Of a stretch of 64,000 nucleotides of DNA, positions 60,927 through 64,000 are shown piece by piece. The notes beneath the pieces were generated by a model. The model did not search any database. It had not been told where the DNA came from and saw nothing but the letters and a program-made list of their open reading frames with translations. The translations under genes were made by a program, and so were the position numbers. This DNA comes from JAJTFW01 sp903922455 (GTDB taxonomy: Bacteria; Bacteroidota; Bacteroidia; AKYH767-A; OLB10): contig CALQEU020000011.1 in the NCBI GenBank assembly GCA_943329665.2, forward strand, positions 1 through 64,000. The letters run 5' to 3'. Positions within the stretch are counted from its first letter, which is position 1. Each line of letters begins with the position of its first letter.

Positions 60927-61250
60927 CGCAAAGTCGCAAAGTTTTCGCGAGGAGTTGTGCACAAAATTTTCTCGCACTCCTCGACAAGCTCAGGGTAATG
61001 AGAATATTCTCGAAAGGTCTCAAAGTGCGAGAATGATAAAGTAGAAGAGAAATAAAAGAATACTATTCACATTTTCTTACAAGTAAAATTCAAATTTTAT
61101 CACTAGAGGCACTAGAGAACACAAAAGAACACTTGAAAGCGTTTGAGAATATAAGAGTACTCTTATTTCACTTGAGTTAATCTATAGTGCACTCTAGTGA
61201 ACTTCCTTTTCTCTAGTGTTTTAAAAAAGCTCTTGGACGCAAAGCCTTGT
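60927..61250. repeat. Repeat-rich gap with a long imperfect inverted repeat
   Basis: CGAGGAGT/ACTCCTCG arms lie at about 60949-60986, and a TCGACAAGCTCAGGG element near 60981. A perfect 16-nt palindrome ATAAGAGTACTCTTAT (61151-61166) sits at the centre of imperfect arms: TCACTAGAGGCACTAGAG (from 61100) against CACTCTAGTGA (to 61201). No gene was seen. Confidence 0.75.
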
Positions 61251-62921
61251 CTACTCTTTATACACCATCTCAGAAACACCTTGCAGAAGCATGGGTTTAG
61301 ATGTTCCATTGTATTGGAGAATGAGCGGATGTGTAGCCGGAGAAATGATTCCGGTTTCCATTAGCTTTACGTAGTTGAAAGAGATGGGCAACACGATGAA
61401 TCGATATTGATGATGGTTCAGTTTATTGGATTCAATAAATTCTACCTTTTCCTTTTGTGTCAATTCCATCATGTAACGCTCTTGAGGTTTTACTTTCGAC
61501 TGCGCATAATAGTCAATGGCCACCATTTGTTTGAGGTGAACATGCTGACTGTAATTCAACTCTATAAATTCAAACAACATATCATAAATATCATACAAAG
61601 TATGTTGATGAAAATCGCGATGTTCATTAAAATATTCACCAAGTCCAAGGAGGAAATCAAAGATGCTATATTGATTCGAAATATATTTCAACGTCAACAA
61701 CGCACGTTTTTTATTCCAATAAATCTCGAGTGCTTCTTCCAACAGTGTTATTCTATAAAGCTCCTCTTTACTCAAATATTTGCTTTGAATCATTTGATAA
61801 GGAGGCATGGGATCAAAAACATAATCGTGTTGTTGATGTTTATTTCGGAGTGGTGTTCCTCGTAGAAATTTCAAGAACCCCAATTGCAATTCAGGTGGGT
61901 GCAATTTAAACACTTCTTCAATGCTCATCTTAATATCTTCCCATTCATCGAGTGGTAATCCAACGATGAGATCGAGGTGCATCTCAATTTTATTTTCGAG
62001 TTGTTTGATCACCCCACTCGTCTTATCAAAATTTTGCTTCCTGCTCACTTGCAGATTGGCTTTTTGATTCACCGTTTGAATTCCAATTTCAAATCGGAAC
62101 AAATCCTTAGGGATGTACTTTTGAATGAAGGCAACAATATCGGGATGTACAATATCAGCAGTAATTTCAAATTGAAACACATTTCCAGGGCGATGATGAT
62201 CGAGGATAAATTGAAAAACATCTATCGCAAAATCTTTCTTTACATTAAAAGTACGATCGAGGAACTTGATGGTTCTTCCACGTTCCATTAAATACAATAA
62301 GTTCGCTTTAATATCATCAATGGGTAAATACCGAACTTTATTATCGAGGCTTGCTAAACAAAATTCGCATTTATACGGGCAGCCTCTTGACGTTTCTACA
62401 TAACATACTTTGTTATACAACTGGCTCGCATCATCATTTTCATACGGATTGATTCCTCTATAATCTTCCAAATTAAAAGTTAAGTCCTTTGGAAACATTT
62501 TTACTTCACCTTCCGATTTGTGCACGAGATTCGGTACTTGATCAATGTTAGGATAATGATCAAGGAATAATGAAAACGGAATTTCTCCTTCACCCACGAT
62601 GATGTAATCTACTTCTTCCTTTGCAATGAAATCATCGTACTCATAACTTACTTCTGGACCGCCTAACAATATTTTTATTTCGGGATTCAATTGCTTCAAA
62701 AGACGAGCAACAGCTAAAGTGGGCGTAATGTTCCAGATATAACAACTGAATGCGATGACATCATAGTCCTTGCATGCATTCGCAATATCATCTGGTTTTT
62801 CCTTGATGGTAAACTCTTTCCAGTCGAGGCCTTCTCGGTGCTTATTTAAAGAATACAAAAGTCGTATCGCCAAATTCAGGTGAATATACTTTGCATTGAG
62901 AGTAGTAAGGAGGACTTTCAT
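61251..62921 (-). CDS. B12-binding-domain radical SAM protein (DUF4080 type)
   Basis: The 556-residue protein has an N-terminal cobalamin-binding-like Rossmann domain (1-140; LLTTLNAKYIHLNLAIRLL, ILLGGPEVSYEY). The radical SAM cluster motif is Cys181-PYK-Cys185-EF-Cys188 in SRGCPYKCEFCLAS. The barrel runs to about residue 390 and a DUF4080-like C-terminus follows (to 556). The usual DxHxxG motif of B12-binding is not seen, so cobalamin binding is uncertain. The substrate is unknown. The gene is monocistronic with a TACCTTTG element 63 nt upstream. Confidence 0.92.
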   Translation of the reverse strand: MKVLLTTLNAKYIHLNLAIRLLYSLNKHREGLDWKEFTIKEKPDDIANACKDYDVIAFSCYIWNITPTLAVARLLKQLNPEIKILLGGPEVSYEYDDFIAKEEVDYIIVGEGEIPFSLFLDHYPNIDQVPNLVHKSEGEVKMFPKDLTFNLEDYRGINPYENDDASQLYNKVCYVETSRGCPYKCEFCLASLDNKVRYLPIDDIKANLLYLMERGRTIKFLDRTFNVKKDFAIDVFQFILDHHRPGNVFQFEITADIVHPDIVAFIQKYIPKDLFRFEIGIQTVNQKANLQVSRKQNFDKTSGVIKQLENKIEMHLDLIVGLPLDEWEDIKMSIEEVFKLHPPELQLGFLKFLRGTPLRNKHQQHDYVFDPMPPYQMIQSKYLSKEELYRITLLEEALEIYWNKKRALLTLKYISNQYSIFDFLLGLGEYFNEHRDFHQHTLYDIYDMLFEFIELNYSQHVHLKQMVAIDYYAQSKVKPQERYMMELTQKEKVEFIESNKLNHHQYRFIVLPISFNYVKLMETGIISPATHPLILQYNGTSKPMLLQGVSEMVYKE

Positions 62922-62984
62922 GAATGGTTACTAAGTGACTCCATTCATAAAATGAATAAGAAGTATTGTTGAATTCAATTTGGT

Positions 62985-62992
62985 CAAAGGTA
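62985..62992 (-). promoter_or_regulatory. -7-like element TACCTTTG of the radical SAM gene
   Basis: It is a full match to TAnnTTTG on the minus strand, 63 nt before the ATG at 62921. The -33 element is not clear. Confidence 0.4.
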
Positions 62993-63134
62993 CTTCAATA
63001 AAGAATGAAACGAAAGTAAAATCATGGTGAAGAAAAGTCGAAACTCAAGGATTAGGATAAACTATTCGAAATTTCATTAAGAAAATAGCGCCCCCCTTTT
63101 CAGAAGAGCGCCGGGCATAACCTGCTAGGGTTGA

Positions 63135-64000
63135 TTATCGATTGATACCGTAGCTAAGCTCGGCTGTAAATTTATGATCGATAGCACCAATACGTTGAGC
63201 TGCAGCTTGCGTTATTTTGATGATAGCTGCATTATTGTCGCCTGTATCGGGTAAAGTACCCACCACTTTTACAAACACAGAGTTATTATTCATTCGGTTA
63301 GTTACTTTGATGATGGAACCCACCGGAGCCGTACGGTGTAAAGCATAAAACTTACTCTGATTCAAATCTCCCTCTACTAACCATGTTGCTACACCAATCT
63401 CCGTCACTTTTTCTACTTCTACTCCACTCGTCGGATCCTTTTCAATTACACTTGAACGTGATGTACCCGGATTATTATACACCTTCGGAAGCTCAGTGGT
63501 ATCGGCTGATTTAGTGGATTCAACAATAACGGGGGTTGATGCTATTTCTTTCGCTGTCTCTTTTACTTCTTCCTTGGGAGTAACCGCTGGTGTTGATTTA
63601 ACAACGATTTCTTTGGTTTCATTTTCATTGACCGTTTTAACTTCAGTAGATGCTTTTACGATTTCCTGTTGTATAGGAATTACCGATTTAGAAAGCGCAT
63701 TTACTTTCAATTTTTGTCCGACAGCCACGGCATTTGAATTCAATGCATTTATTTTTTTCAAATCATCAACAGACATGCTGTACAACTTAGAAATCCCATA
63801 TAACGTTTCGCCTTTTTGAACCGTATGAGTTTGCTTTGAATTCCCCTCTGCAGATGGACTCGATGGAGTTGTTGATTTTACTTTTGGTGATTCTTGCTGC
63901 TCCACTACACTTTTGGTTGGAGTAGTAGTTGATGCGGAAACAGGAATATGAATCACTTCACCAATCTTCAAATTAACTGATTTGGGATTGGCGGCTTGTA
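63135..64000 (-). CDS. LysM-repeat cell-wall-associated protein with RlpA-like C-terminal domain (5' partial)
   Basis: The frame is open to the window edge (residues QAANPKSVNLKIGEVIHIPV are encoded at 63998-63940), so the start lies beyond. The visible part has the end of one LysM module, a Ser/Thr/Pro linker, a complete LysM (THTVQKGETLYGISKLYSMS to GQKLKV), a long Thr/Glu/Lys-rich linker, and a C-terminal double-psi beta-barrel-like domain (GVATWLVEGDLNQSKFYALH, SIIKVTNRMNNNSVFVKVVG). It is likely periplasmic and binds peptidoglycan. Hydrolase activity is not shown. Confidence 0.88.
   Translation of the reverse strand, partial: QAANPKSVNLKIGEVIHIPVSASTTTPTKSVVEQQESPKVKSTTPSSPSAEGNSKQTHTVQKGETLYGISKLYSMSVDDLKKINALNSNAVAVGQKLKVNALSKSVIPIQQEIVKASTEVKTVNENETKEIVVKSTPAVTPKEEVKETAKEIASTPVIVESTKSADTTELPKVYNNPGTSRSSVIEKDPTSGVEVEKVTEIGVATWLVEGDLNQSKFYALHRTAPVGSIIKVTNRMNNNSVFVKVVGTLPDTGDNNAAIIKITQAAAQRIGAIDHKFTAELSYGINR

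Noticed and set aside
1..64000. tRNA, rRNA, insertion sequences, prophage or replication origin
   Set aside because: I looked for tRNA-like cloverleaf sequence, transposase or integrase motifs and found none. Small structured RNAs cannot be excluded without a covariance-model search.

Overview
The window reads as chromosomal DNA of a low-GC member of the Bacteroidota (flavobacterial/sphingobacterial type). The reasons are five proteins with type IX secretion (T9SS) C-terminal sorting domains plus a PorT-like protein, SusC/FecA-style TonB machinery, families typical of this phylum (DUF4159, DUF4476, choice-of-anchor B, ORF6N, PspC with PadR), weak Shine-Dalgarno sites, and many matches to the Bacteroidota -7 promoter element TAnnTTTG. 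No rRNA, tRNA, CRISPR array, transposase or prophage was seen.

Layout. 1-2072: 3' end of a large secreted protein with MopE-type metal-binding repeats and PKD/Ig-like repeats. 2166-7676: a compact exosortase locus, made of a 59-residue PID-CTERM-like substrate candidate, exosortase (XrtF-like), its associated membrane protein, a GT2 glycosyltransferase, a methyltransferase, a GT-C type membrane protein, and a convergent initiating sugar transferase with an unusual N-terminus. 7995-12770: LysE exporter, lipoprotein, dnaK behind a sigma-54-like element, methyltransferase. 12773-17298: a large periplasmic-propeller sensor kinase and a REC-PAS-LytTR regulator. 17589-21004: two T9SS cargo proteins flanking mutT. 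21102-25766: lpxK, Nif3-like protein with its zinc-ribbon partner, THUMP rRNA methyltransferase. 26071-32642: serine hydrolase, a probable metal-linked TonB operon, DUF4159, rsmE. 33090-38791: pckA, small lipoprotein, DUF423, DUF4476, saccharopine-dehydrogenase-like enzyme, trmN-like gene. 39131-45576: PadR/PspC pair, ABC permease with LolA-like protein, DivIC/FtsB, methylmalonyl-CoA mutase catalytic subunit. 45621-52860: ORF6N gene, aminotransferase, then the overlapping hldA-ubiE-porT cluster and a FAD dehydrogenase. 52887-56572: aroB-aroA diverging from proline dehydrogenase. 57232-64000: a BNR/PKD T9SS protein, a B12-binding radical SAM protein, and a LysM/RlpA-like protein running off the end.

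The genes themselves are mostly core metabolism, envelope and secretion. The striking material lies between them. Many gaps carry perfect hairpins, 7-8-10-22-47-bp tandem arrays, and related palindromes (TCCCGATA/TATCGGGA type). The clearest oddity is a nested repeat at 48345-48746 in which successive outer units carry one, two, three and four inner 19-mers. A second genome-level pattern is that nine start codons sit only 3-7 nt after a -7-like element, which predicts leaderless mRNAs. The best candidate functional system is the exosortase locus with its tiny predicted substrate.
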